The notes below the pieces were generated by a model. It did not search any database, had not been told where the DNA came from, and was given only the letters and a program-made list of their open reading frames with translations. Of a stretch of 5,162 bases of DNA, positions 1 to 5,162 are shown piece by piece (the first letter of the stretch is position 1; each line of letters starts with the position of its first letter). The stretch lies in the NCBI GenBank assembly GCA_023251855.1, contig JAHEYA010000219.1:1-5162 (forward strand). Reading direction: 5' to 3'. Position numbers and translations under genes: made by a program. Origin of the DNA: Bacteroidota bacterium. GTDB taxonomy: Bacteria > Bacteroidota > Bacteroidia > 2-12-FULL-35-15.

Positions 1-1209
1 CTCAGCAAATAAATTGAGCTTAATATCATCTAGAAATTCCAAGGCATTTTCTTCCGGACTTTCAAGAACTTCCCGTATCTTTCTGATCCAATCATCCAGT
101 TGGTTCTCAGAACCGCTGTCTTTATATTTCCAATGTGCAGCATATCCTTTTTCTGCTAATTCATCCATACGAACTGTACGGATCTGTACCTCCACCCATT
201 TTCCTTCAGGACCCATCACTGTTGCATGTAAACTTTCATATCCATTTGCTTTGGGAGTGGAGATCCAATCACGTAAACGTTCCGGACTAGGGTGATAAAA
301 ATCAGTTACAATAGAATAAACACGCCAGCAATCAGCTTTTTCAGTATCAGGTGGTGAGTCAATGATAATGCGGATTGCAAACAAATCGAAGATGTTTTCA
401 AAAGTAACACCCTTTGTTTTAATTTTGTTGTGTATTGAATAAATTGATTTTGGTCTGCCAATGATGCTAAACTTCATTCCTTGTTCCTCCAATATTTCTT
501 TTATTGGAAGAATGAATTTTGAAATGAATTTTTTACGCTCAGGTTCTGCTTCTTTTAAATGTTGCTGAATTTCCTTATGGATTTCAGGTTCTGTATATTT
601 TAAGCCCAAATCTTCTAATTCACTTTTTATTGCATTTAAACCTAAACGGTGGGCTAAAGGAGCATAAAGGTATAGTGTTTCTGAAGCAATTTTTAATTGT
701 TTGTCGCGCTTCATACTACCCAATGTTCGCATATTATGAAGGCGGTCGGCAAGTTTTATAAGGATTACCCTGACATCATCAGAAAGAGTGAGTAACATTT
801 TTCTGAAGTTTTCTGCCTGTAAAGAGGAGCCCTGGTCAAATACTCCTGATATTTTGGTAAGCCCATCAATTATTTTAGCTTCTTTTTCTCCAAATAATAC
901 TTTGATATCATCAAGTGTAAGATCAGTATCTTCAACAACATCATGTAAAAGTGCACAAACTATGGAGGTAGTACCCAAGCCAATTTCTTCAGCACATATC
1001 TGTGCAACTGCAATTGGATGATAAATATAAGGTTCTCCGGATTTTCTGCGCATATCCTTGTGCGCTTCCAGGGCTATATCAAAGGCTTTGCGAATAAAAA
1101 GCTTGTCGCCCTTTTCTAAGGTTCTGCGACACGCTCTGAGCAATTTGCCATAACGTTTCAGTATTTCTTTTTTTTCGGCTTCTAGATCAATTACAACTTG
1201 CTCTTCCAT
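1..1209 (-). CDS. rsh: Bifunctional RelA/SpoT-family (p)ppGpp synthetase/hydrolase, 3' end outside window
   Basis: This enzyme makes and degrades the stringent-response alarmone (p)ppGpp in the cytoplasm. Translating the minus strand from the ATG at 1209 gives 403 residues open to the window edge; family members are usually about 730-750 aa. The N-terminal HD hydrolase domain (about residues 25-200) keeps its expected metal and substrate residues: R55, H64 (YIYHP), H89-D90 and E93-D94 (LLHDVVEDT), D155 and N159 (KLADRLHNMR). The synthetase domain (about 235-365) shows GRPKSIYSI (251-259), DLFAIR (275-280), NGYESLH (322-328) and EVQIRT (340-345). The charged loop reads RLRD (311-314), like the basic RXKD form of bifunctional enzymes and unlike the acidic EXDD of RelA-only synthetases. 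The visible part stops where the TGS domain should begin, so TGS, zinc-finger/helical and ACT regions are not seen. Both activities being intact is inferred from residues. The gene lies downstream of a repeat-rich 309-bp gap, so it probably has its own promoter. Confidence 0.96.
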   Translation of the reverse strand, partial: MEEQVVIDLEAEKKEILKRYGKLLRACRRTLEKGDKLFIRKAFDIALEAHKDMRRKSGEPYIYHPIAVAQICAEEIGLGTTSIVCALLHDVVEDTDLTLDDIKVLFGEKEAKIIDGLTKISGVFDQGSSLQAENFRKMLLTLSDDVRVILIKLADRLHNMRTLGSMKRDKQLKIASETLYLYAPLAHRLGLNAIKSELEDLGLKYTEPEIHKEIQQHLKEAEPERKKFISKFILPIKEILEEQGMKFSIIGRPKSIYSIHNKIKTKGVTFENIFDLFAIRIIIDSPPDTEKADCWRVYSIVTDFYHPSPERLRDWISTPKANGYESLHATVMGPEGKWVEVQIRTVRMDELAEKGYAAHWKYKDSGSENQLDDWIRKIREVLESPEENALEFLDDIKLNLFAE

Positions 1210-1242
1210 AGCATGAGAGAATTTTAATGGGATGTAAATTTA

Positions 1243-1294
1243 CGAATTTATTATACAGATAACGAATTGTAGCGAATTTACGAATCTATCGAAT
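1243..1294. repeat. Cluster of CGAAT (TAnATTCG on minus strand) motifs in the rsh upstream region
   Basis: CGAAT occurs on the plus strand at 1243-1247, 1263-1267, 1273-1277, 1281-1285 and 1290-1294, spaced 20, 10, 8 and 9 bp. Read toward rsh these become TAAATTCG (1250-1243 and 1280-1273) and TAGATTCG (1288-1281), the last two being adjacent tandem octamers. Each differs at one position from the Bacteroidota -7 consensus TAnnTTTG, so one copy, probably the one nearest the gene, may serve as the rsh promoter. No clear TTG -33 box sits 19-21 bp upstream. The repeat pattern is seen; the promoter role is inference. Confidence 0.55.
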
Positions 1295-1321
1295 AAAAAA
1301 ATAACAAATACAGATTCGTAA
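1278..1321. repeat. Perfect 10-bp inverted repeat beside the MITE-like element
   Basis: TTACGAATCT at 1278-1287 is exactly complementary to AGATTCGTAA at 1312-1321, with a 24-nt spacer. The arms are two members of the local CGAAT/ATTCG motif family in opposite orientation, and the right arm runs up to the left end of the inserted element. It could be an operator-like dyad or simply two inverted copies of the local repeat. No T tract follows either arm, so it is not a standard terminator. Confidence 0.55.
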
Positions 1322-1487
1322 GAGCCTGTTTAAATTTTATTAATAATTTGTTTTATTTGTCATTTCGACAGCAGGGAGAAATCTCTTTTTTTCAACATTT
1401 ACGGGGATTTCTCCCTGCGGTCGAAATGACATTGCGCTAATAAATTATGGTAGATGTATTTGTGTTTTAACAAATTTAAACAGGCTC
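1322..1487. mobile_element. MITE-like non-coding element, 166 bp, with 16-bp terminal inverted repeats
   Basis: GAGCCTGTTTAAATTT at 1322-1337 is matched perfectly in inverse orientation at 1472-1487. The ends are flanked directly by TAA on both sides (1319-1321 and 1488-1490), which fits a 3-bp target duplication. The interior has no open reading frame of note and carries a second, nearly perfect 26-bp inverted repeat. Matched termini, a target duplication, small size and no transposase are the hallmarks of a MITE mobilised in trans. From memory, the termini and short TA-rich duplication resemble IS5-family elements, but I cannot verify that. An alternative boundary uses the 8-bp direct repeat ATTCGTAA at 1314-1321 and 1501-1508, but then the right terminal repeat would sit 13 bp inside the element. 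Confidence 0.65.
1358..1431. repeat. Long nested inverted repeat (26-bp arms, 22-nt loop)
   Basis: Arms 1358-1383 and 1406-1431 are complementary with a single mismatch (A1370 against G1419-side C). They include the core TCATTTCGAC and CAGGGAGAAATC. As RNA or single-stranded DNA this would form a very stable hairpin on either strand. I recall closely similar sequence as a frequent dispersed intergenic repeat in Bacteroidota genomes; this is memory and not a search. Neither side is followed by a T tract, so it is not a canonical intrinsic terminator, although a structure this strong downstream of the ABC gene could protect the 3' end of its transcript. Confidence 0.8.
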
Positions 1488-1518
1488 TAAATTTTTTTTT
1501 ATTCGTAATCTGCATCAT

Positions 1519-3312
1519 TTAAGCTAAATCGGTTTGCAACCGGCTTAAATTGCGATAAAGCCCATTTTCCTGAAGTATCAGTTCTTCATGTGTGCCGCTC
1601 TCCCGAACTTCCCCTTTATCAATAACTATAATTTTATCAGCCTTACGGATAGTGGATAAACGATGAGCGATAACAAATGAAGTTCGTCCAACCATCAGTT
1701 TATCTAATGCTTCCTGCACCACTCGTTCTGATTCTGAATCAAGTGAACTTGTAGCTTCATCTAAAATTAAAATGCTTGGATCTTTCAAAACAGCCCGTGC
1801 AATTGCAATGCGTTGACGCTGACCGCCAGAAAGCTTTATACCACGCTCTCCTACAACTGTTTCAAATTTTTCAGGAAAGGAATAAATGAAATCCAATGCA
1901 TTTGCTTTCCGCGCTGCTTCAGTAATTTCAGAAATTGTTGCATTTGGTTTTCCATAGGCAATGTTTTCCATAATCGTTCCACCAAACAATAATACATCTT
2001 GTGGTACAATTGCCATGTTATTACGCAATTCAGTAAGTGAAAAGTTTTTGGAATCTTTTTCATCAATTAAAATTTTTCCATTTTTCGGATCATAAAAACG
2101 CAAGAGAAGGGATGCTAATGTAGATTTTCCGGAGCCACTTGGTCCAATAATAGCAATAGTTTCGCCTTTTTTAGCAGTAAAAGAAACATTTTTTAAAACT
2201 TGTATTTCCTTTCGGGAAGGATAAGTAAAAGCAATATTTTCAAAAATCACATTCCCCTCAACACGATTAACAACCTCTTTTCGATCAGTTATATCAAGTA
2301 ATTCACACTCTTCATCTAAAATTTCAAATACACGTTCTGTTGCACCTACAGCTTTTTGAAGTTGAGCATATAATTCGGCAATACCTCCAAAAGAAGCTCC
2401 AACAAAAGCGGAATAAAGAATGAATGAAATCAGATCACCAATCAATAATTGGTTTCTGGAAGCCAGATTTACACCATACCAGATAACAGCAACAATGGCC
2501 CCAAACAAACAAAAAATAATGAACGAAGCAAAAGCACCGCGGTATATGCCGCCTTGTATTGCTTTTTGTACAATTTTTTCTGTACTACTTTTATAACGTA
2601 AGTTCTCAAAAAATTCATTGGCGAAAGCTTTTACATTGGTAATGCCTTGAAGGGTTTCTTCAATGATAGTGTTTGATTCTGCTATTTTTTCCTGAACCTC
2701 CCGGGATGTTTTTCTTATAAATCGTCCGAAAATAACTGCTGCAACTGCAACAACCGGAACAATGGCGAGCATCAACAGTGTTAGTTTTGGAGAAATTACC
2801 AGTAGCAAACAAATGCCTCCGATGATAAGAATAAGCTGTCGTAAAAATTCTGCAATGGTAGTAGTAAGTGTATCCTGGATCTGAGCTATATCAGCCGACA
2901 TCCGGCTATTTAAATCACCAACACGTTTTTGTGCAAAAAATTCCATTGGTAATTTTATCAAATGAAAATATACTGCCTGGCGAAGTGCAGCCAGTGTATT
3001 CTCTGTATAATTCACAAAAAGGTAAACACGGAAATAAGAAAAAACGGACTGGGCAGTAAGCACAAGTATTAAATAAATTCCTATTTCATTGATCTTTGAA
3101 AAGTCGTGGAGTTCAACTGTTTTAACAAGCCCGCCTAACATTAAAGGAAATATTAATGCTGTTCCACCTGTTAACAATAGAAAGAGCATACCCAAATATA
3201 ATTTCCATTTATTTGAACCTACATACTTAAATAAACGAAACGTTTTTTTTAAAGAAGTTTTATTGATTTTTGCTTTTGGAAGATCCTCTGTATCTTTGAT
3301 TTTACGTGCCAT
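1519..3312 (-). CDS. ABC exporter half-transporter (MsbA/multidrug type), fused membrane and ATPase domains
   Basis: This 597-aa protein is an inner-membrane ATP-driven exporter expected to work as a homodimer. The membrane domain has six hydrophobic segments at about residues 38-61, 78-100, 157-175, 178-197, 262-283 and 288-312. The ATPase domain has a complete set of motifs: A-loop Y364, Walker A GPSGSGKST (390-398), Q-loop Q438, signature LSGGQ (494-498), Walker B ILILDE (514-519), D-loop SSLD (522-525) and H-loop H550. Length and layout match the exporter family containing MsbA, BmrA and Sav1866. I chose the ATG at 3312; the upstream in-frame TTG at 3333 lies inside the promoter element and adds seven residues with no support. 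The substrate cannot be read from sequence: a lipid (lipid A core or other glycolipid) or drugs are both possible. The gene is flanked by its own promoter upstream and a mobile-element-like insertion downstream. Confidence 0.96.
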   Translation of the reverse strand: MARKIKDTEDLPKAKINKTSLKKTFRLFKYVGSNKWKLYLGMLFLLLTGGTALIFPLMLGGLVKTVELHDFSKINEIGIYLILVLTAQSVFSYFRVYLFVNYTENTLAALRQAVYFHLIKLPMEFFAQKRVGDLNSRMSADIAQIQDTLTTTIAEFLRQLILIIGGICLLLVISPKLTLLMLAIVPVVAVAAVIFGRFIRKTSREVQEKIAESNTIIEETLQGITNVKAFANEFFENLRYKSSTEKIVQKAIQGGIYRGAFASFIIFCLFGAIVAVIWYGVNLASRNQLLIGDLISFILYSAFVGASFGGIAELYAQLQKAVGATERVFEILDEECELLDITDRKEVVNRVEGNVIFENIAFTYPSRKEIQVLKNVSFTAKKGETIAIIGPSGSGKSTLASLLLRFYDPKNGKILIDEKDSKNFSLTELRNNMAIVPQDVLLFGGTIMENIAYGKPNATISEITEAARKANALDFIYSFPEKFETVVGERGIKLSGGQRQRIAIARAVLKDPSILILDEATSSLDSESERVVQEALDKLMVGRTSFVIAHRLSTIRKADKIIVIDKGEVRESGTHEELILQENGLYRNLSRLQTDLA

Positions 3313-3330
3313 TCTGATAAATTTGAATGA

Positions 3331-3338
3331 CAAATGTA
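3331..3338 (-). promoter_or_regulatory. Bacteroidota-type -7 promoter element of the ABC exporter gene
   Basis: The minus strand reads TACATTTG here, a perfect match to the phylum's TAnnTTTG -7 consensus, 18 bp before the ATG at 3312. Transcription would start roughly at 3324-3327, giving a leader of only about 12-15 nt. No TTG -33 box is present at the usual 19-21 bp distance (that stretch is A-rich), so strength is uncertain. Confidence 0.45.
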
Positions 3339-3425
3339 CAAATTTTTGCAGTACGTTTTTAAGTCTTAATTCACACCTTCAGTTTTGGAAACAGCGAAAG
3401 AAATGCAGATAAATTAATACTCATG

Positions 3426-3445
3426 AAAACCCTTCAAAGGAAGGG
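3426..3445 (-). terminator. Likely intrinsic terminator of the OmpA-like lipoprotein gene
   Basis: In minus-strand reading, a perfect 6-bp stem CCCTTC/GAAGGG (3445-3440 with 3435-3430) encloses the tetraloop CTTT and is followed at once by TTTTC. It lies 20 bp past the stop at 3466 and ahead of the ABC promoter. The stem is short and the T tract has only four bases, so it may be weak, but its position supports separate transcription of the two genes. Confidence 0.5.
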
Positions 3446-3465
3446 GAAATCAAGTAAAAAGGGTT

Positions 3466-4350
3466 CTATTTTTTTACTAATAATTTAAAGAATTGATCCA
3501 GTTGAGGCAAAATAATTATGCGTGTTCTGCGATTGAGTGCACGACCTTCATCAGTATCATTGGAAGCAACCGGCAGAAACTCACCCCGGCCTGCAGCATT
3601 CATTCTGGAAGGACTCATGTTATACTCTTTATGTAAAATTCTGATAACAGATGTGGCGCGTTTCACACTAAGGTCCCAGTTGTCGTCCAGGCAGGCAGTT
3701 TGAAAAGGTACACTATCGGTATGGCCTTCTACCATAAATTCAATGTCGGGGTGTGCATTTAATACTTTTGCAACTTTTCCTAAAACCTTTTTTGCATTTT
3801 CAGTTACAGCAAATTGTCCGGTGTTAAATAAAAGCCTGTCGGAAATATCAATATAAATCACACCTTTTTCTACTTTAATGTTGATGTCCTTGTCATTCAT
3901 GTCCCCAAGTGCTCCCTTCAGATTCATTACAAGTTGCATGTTGAGTGAGTCTTTGCGTGACATTGCAATTTGAAGACTTTTTATATAACTATCTTTTTCT
4001 GATAAAGTTTCAAGAGATTTTTTTACACTCTCCGCTTGTTTGGTTGATAAAACAGACATATCCCCAAGTGCACTTAAAACAAGGTTGCTATTCTTTTTTA
4101 AATAATCCACCTGTTCTTCAAGCGATTTTTTTTGCTGTGTCAACCCGTTTATTTGCTGTGTCAGGCTGTTTGCTTGTGATTTAGAATCTTTCAACTGTTC
4201 TTCACATTTTTTTTCTGTTTCTTTCAACTTTTTATAATCCGAATCAAGAGACATGTAGCTCATGTCTAGTGACAGAAATTTCTTTTTGGCAACACATGAT
4301 GTAAGCGAAAGAAAACAAAATACAGCGGTTATTAATTTTAAAGTTTTCAT
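3466..4350 (-). CDS. Lipoprotein with coiled coil and OmpA/MotB-type peptidoglycan-binding domain
   Basis: This 294-aa protein is expected to be lipid-anchored in the outer membrane and to hold the peptidoglycan non-covalently. Residues 1-18 form a lipoprotein signal with lipobox LTSC and the lipidated cysteine at C19. Residues about 30-145 are polar and heptad-patterned (for example LTQQ repeats at 63-73), predicting a long coiled coil that could span the periplasm. The OmpA C-terminal domain occupies about 165-282: LLFNTGQFAVT (173-183), EGHTDSVPF (208-216), NWDLSVKRA (224-232), GRGEFLPVASN (254-264), NRRTRIIILP (273-282). D212 and R231 correspond to the pair that binds the diaminopimelate residue in OmpA homologues. 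The GHTDS and NWDLS wording with an extended loop between is closer to MotB than to classical OmpA/Pal. The ATG at 4350 is preceded by A-rich sequence and no Shine-Dalgarno motif, normal for the phylum. No beta-barrel or flagellar gene is beside it, so its partner is unknown. Confidence 0.94.
   Translation of the reverse strand: MKTLKLITAVFCFLSLTSCVAKKKFLSLDMSYMSLDSDYKKLKETEKKCEEQLKDSKSQANSLTQQINGLTQQKKSLEEQVDYLKKNSNLVLSALGDMSVLSTKQAESVKKSLETLSEKDSYIKSLQIAMSRKDSLNMQLVMNLKGALGDMNDKDINIKVEKGVIYIDISDRLLFNTGQFAVTENAKKVLGKVAKVLNAHPDIEFMVEGHTDSVPFQTACLDDNWDLSVKRATSVIRILHKEYNMSPSRMNAAGRGEFLPVASNDTDEGRALNRRTRIIILPQLDQFFKLLVKK
4131..4163 (-). repeat. In-frame 21-bp-spaced direct repeat inside the coiled-coil region
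   Basis: TTTGCTGTGTCA occurs at 4131-4142 and again at 4152-4163, exactly 21 bp apart. On the coding strand this gives LTQQ twice with a seven-residue period (residues 63-66 and 70-73), so one heptad of the coiled coil appears to have been duplicated. Confidence 0.7.
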
Positions 4351-4465
4351 TTTTAAAGTTTTAAATTTATTTTGAAACTAATATTAGAATTTAATCAGCT
4401 ACTCAGGCAAAGGACAATATTTTTGCGTTCAGCATAAATGACGGGAGTCAGAATAGGTACTGATA

Positions 4466-4497
4466 CAAATCATTTTTATTTAAAGGAGAATGATTTG
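4466..4497. repeat. Perfect 9-bp inverted repeat upstream of the lipoprotein gene
   Basis: CAAATCATT at 4466-4474 is exactly complementary to AATGATTTG at 4489-4497, with a 14-nt loop. It lies about 116 bp before the lipoprotein ATG. It could be a regulator-binding dyad or a transcript hairpin; there is no T tract after it on either strand, so a terminator role is unlikely. Confidence 0.5.
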
Positions 4498-4557
4498 CAA
4501 GAAAAAAAACTAAAAGGTTGTTTGGATAATTAGTGGGTTAAAAAATTATCTATTGAT

Positions 4558-4649
4558 ATATAAAATGTAAAATGGCAGATGTAAGATGGTTAAGAGCCAA
4601 TCGCATAGCCAAAATCCACATTTTCCATTTCACATCTTACATTTCACAT
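4558..4649. repeat. Two facing blocks of degenerate 7-bp tandem repeats (consensus ATGTRAR)
   Basis: On the plus strand, 4558-4592 divides into five 7-bp units that each begin ATG or ATA, resembling ATGTAAA. On the minus strand, 4649-4615 divides into five units of the same type, resembling ATGTGAA. Both blocks are exactly 35 bp and face each other across a 22-bp spacer that carries AGCCAA twice (4595-4600, 4607-4612). Because they are in register the blocks also form an imperfect inverted repeat: 10 bp are perfectly complementary (4579-4588 with 4633-4642), and 18 of 24 positions match between 4565-4588 and 4619-4642. The structure begins 4 bp after the hydrolase stop codon. It resembles a MITE-like or simple-repeat element; no clear target duplication is seen. 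Confidence 0.65.
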
Positions 4650-4653
4650 AACA

Positions 4654-5162
4654 CTACTTGTTTACCAACAAATCGTAAACCACAGGGTAAATAACCATTT
4701 CCCATACTGCATATTCTTTTGCTGAAGGATGTAAACCATCTGGAGCAACTAAACCGGAATTTGCCACCATTTTTTTTGAGATCTCAAAAAGATCAACAGT
4801 TTTTAAATTGCGTTTTTTTGCTTCTGAAAGAATAATCGTATTAAATTCTGCAAGACCTTTTGAAACATCCCTTCCACGGCTATAATTACCTGATGCCGGT
4901 GTTACACCAAAATCCGGTACAGTGATTAAAACCAATTTGTTTTTATCAGGTAATTGTGCCTCAATATGATCAATAATATAAATTAATCTATTTTGAAATG
5001 TTTCTGCATCGGTTCCTATTACCCAATCATTCACCCCGATAAGAAGAGTTACAAATGTTGCTTTTGATGTATCAAGTTGTGGCAATTCAAAATTGATAAC
5101 TCCTTGTGTGGTTCTACCATTAACACTGGGATTAGCAATCAGGTCGATTTTAATATTGTTTT
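4654..5162 (-). CDS. SGNH/GDSL-family hydrolase, C-terminal part (5' end outside window)
   Basis: This is the last 168 residues of a GDSL-type esterase or lipase-like hydrolase; the frame stays open through the window edge, ending at a TAG at 4654. Conserved blocks in order are NGRTT (visible residues 14-18, block II, whose glycine helps form the oxyanion hole), IGVNDW (41-46, block III, with the oxyanion asparagine N44) and PDGLHPS (140-146, block V, with the catalytic pair D141 and H144). Block I with the nucleophilic serine should lie upstream, outside the window. A TTG at 5085 is not the start, because block II lies before it in the same frame. Family members deacetylate sugars or hydrolyse esters, often of carbohydrates or lipids, and many are secreted; neither substrate nor signal peptide can be judged from this fragment. 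Heptamer repeats follow the stop codon within 5 bp. Confidence 0.92.
   Translation of the reverse strand, partial: NNIKIDLIANPSVNGRTTQGVINFELPQLDTSKATFVTLLIGVNDWVIGTDAETFQNRLIYIIDHIEAQLPDKNKLVLITVPDFGVTPASGNYSRGRDVSKGLAEFNTIILSEAKKRNLKTVDLFEISKKMVANSGLVAPDGLHPSAKEYAVWEMVIYPVVYDLLVNK

Larger units (their letters stand above)
1210..1518. other. Intergenic region between ABC exporter and rsh, filled with repeats
   Basis: This 309-bp gap lies between two minus-strand genes and has no convincing coding potential. From the rsh side it holds a leader of about 30 bp, a cluster of CGAAT motifs (1243-1294), a 10-bp inverted repeat (1278-1287 with 1312-1321), a MITE-like element (1322-1487) with a long nested inverted repeat, a run of nine T (1492-1500), and a copy of ATTCGTAA (1501-1508) just after the ABC stop. 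The rsh promoter must lie here or in an upstream gene. Confidence 0.85.
4351..4653. other. Intergenic region between SGNH hydrolase and lipoprotein genes
   Basis: This 303-bp gap contains no supported gene. From the hydrolase side it holds the two facing heptamer-repeat blocks (4649-4558), about 60 bp of unremarkable AT-rich sequence, a 9-bp inverted repeat (4497-4466), and about 115 bp leading to the lipoprotein start. That last stretch must include the lipoprotein promoter unless it is read from upstream, but I find no good TAnnTTTG match in it. Confidence 0.8.

Noticed and set aside
14..295. Plus-strand open frame of 93 codons
   Set aside because: It is antisense to the conserved synthetase domain of rsh and has no domain of its own.
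788..1021. Plus-strand open frame of 77 codons
   Set aside because: It lies entirely inside the rsh gene on the other strand, whose HD-domain motifs are unmistakable; it is an antisense shadow.
1358..1431. Long palindrome as an intrinsic terminator for the ABC exporter
   Set aside because: No T tract follows the stem on the minus strand; the nearby sequence is mixed A and T, so it lacks the defining feature of an intrinsic terminator.
3089..3412. Plus-strand open frame of 107 codons crossing the ABC gene start and the intergenic gap
   Set aside because: Most of it is antisense to the exporter N-terminus, the product has no recognisable domain, and it runs through the promoter region.
4405..4430. 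Possible -7 element upstream of the lipoprotein gene (minus strand GTCCTTTG)
   Set aside because: It differs from TAnnTTTG at both leading positions and has no TTG box at the right distance.
4558..4649. Heptamer blocks as a CRISPR array
   Set aside because: Units are only 7 bp, contiguous without spacers and inverted between blocks; there are no cas genes nearby.
5083..5085. TTG as start of the SGNH hydrolase
   Set aside because: The same frame continues upstream to the window edge and contains the conserved NGRTT block, so the true start is outside the window.
1..5162. A single multi-gene system such as a defence or secretion island
   Set aside because: The four genes are common housekeeping or envelope families, separated by 153-309 bp gaps with their own signals, and nothing links them functionally beyond shared strand.

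Overview
The window reads as ordinary chromosomal DNA of a member of the phylum Bacteroidota. The evidence is AT-rich sequence, A-rich translation starts without Shine-Dalgarno motifs, a perfect TAnnTTTG promoter element upstream of one gene, and protein sequences typical of the phylum. No deeper taxonomic placement is justified. All four recognisable genes are on the minus strand, so transcription runs from high to low coordinates.

Layout in transcription order. (1) 5162-4654: the C-terminal 168 residues of an SGNH/GDSL hydrolase whose N-terminus lies outside the window. (2) 4653-4351: a 303-bp intergenic region with two facing blocks of degenerate 7-bp repeats and a 9-bp inverted repeat. 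(3) 4350-3466: a complete lipoprotein with a coiled coil and an OmpA/MotB-type peptidoglycan-binding domain. (4) 3465-3313: a short gap with a likely intrinsic terminator and a Bacteroidota-type promoter. (5) 3312-1519: a complete ABC exporter half-transporter of the MsbA/multidrug type. (6) 1518-1210: a 309-bp intergenic region holding a small MITE-like element and an array of CGAAT/ATTCG motifs. (7) 1209-1: the N-terminal 403 residues of a RelA/SpoT-family (p)ppGpp synthetase/hydrolase, cut at the window edge just before the expected TGS domain.

The genes share a strand but are separated by 153-309 bp gaps with their own apparent signals, so they look like separately transcribed housekeeping genes rather than one operon. 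Two are linked loosely by the cell envelope: the OmpA-like lipoprotein (peptidoglycan anchoring) and the ABC exporter (lipid or drug export). The Rel protein controls the stringent response. I see no new multi-gene system. The most unusual material is non-coding: the MITE-like element with a second long inverted repeat nested inside it, the octamer-like TAnATTCG repeats where the rel promoter should lie, and the symmetrical heptamer repeat structure directly after the hydrolase gene.
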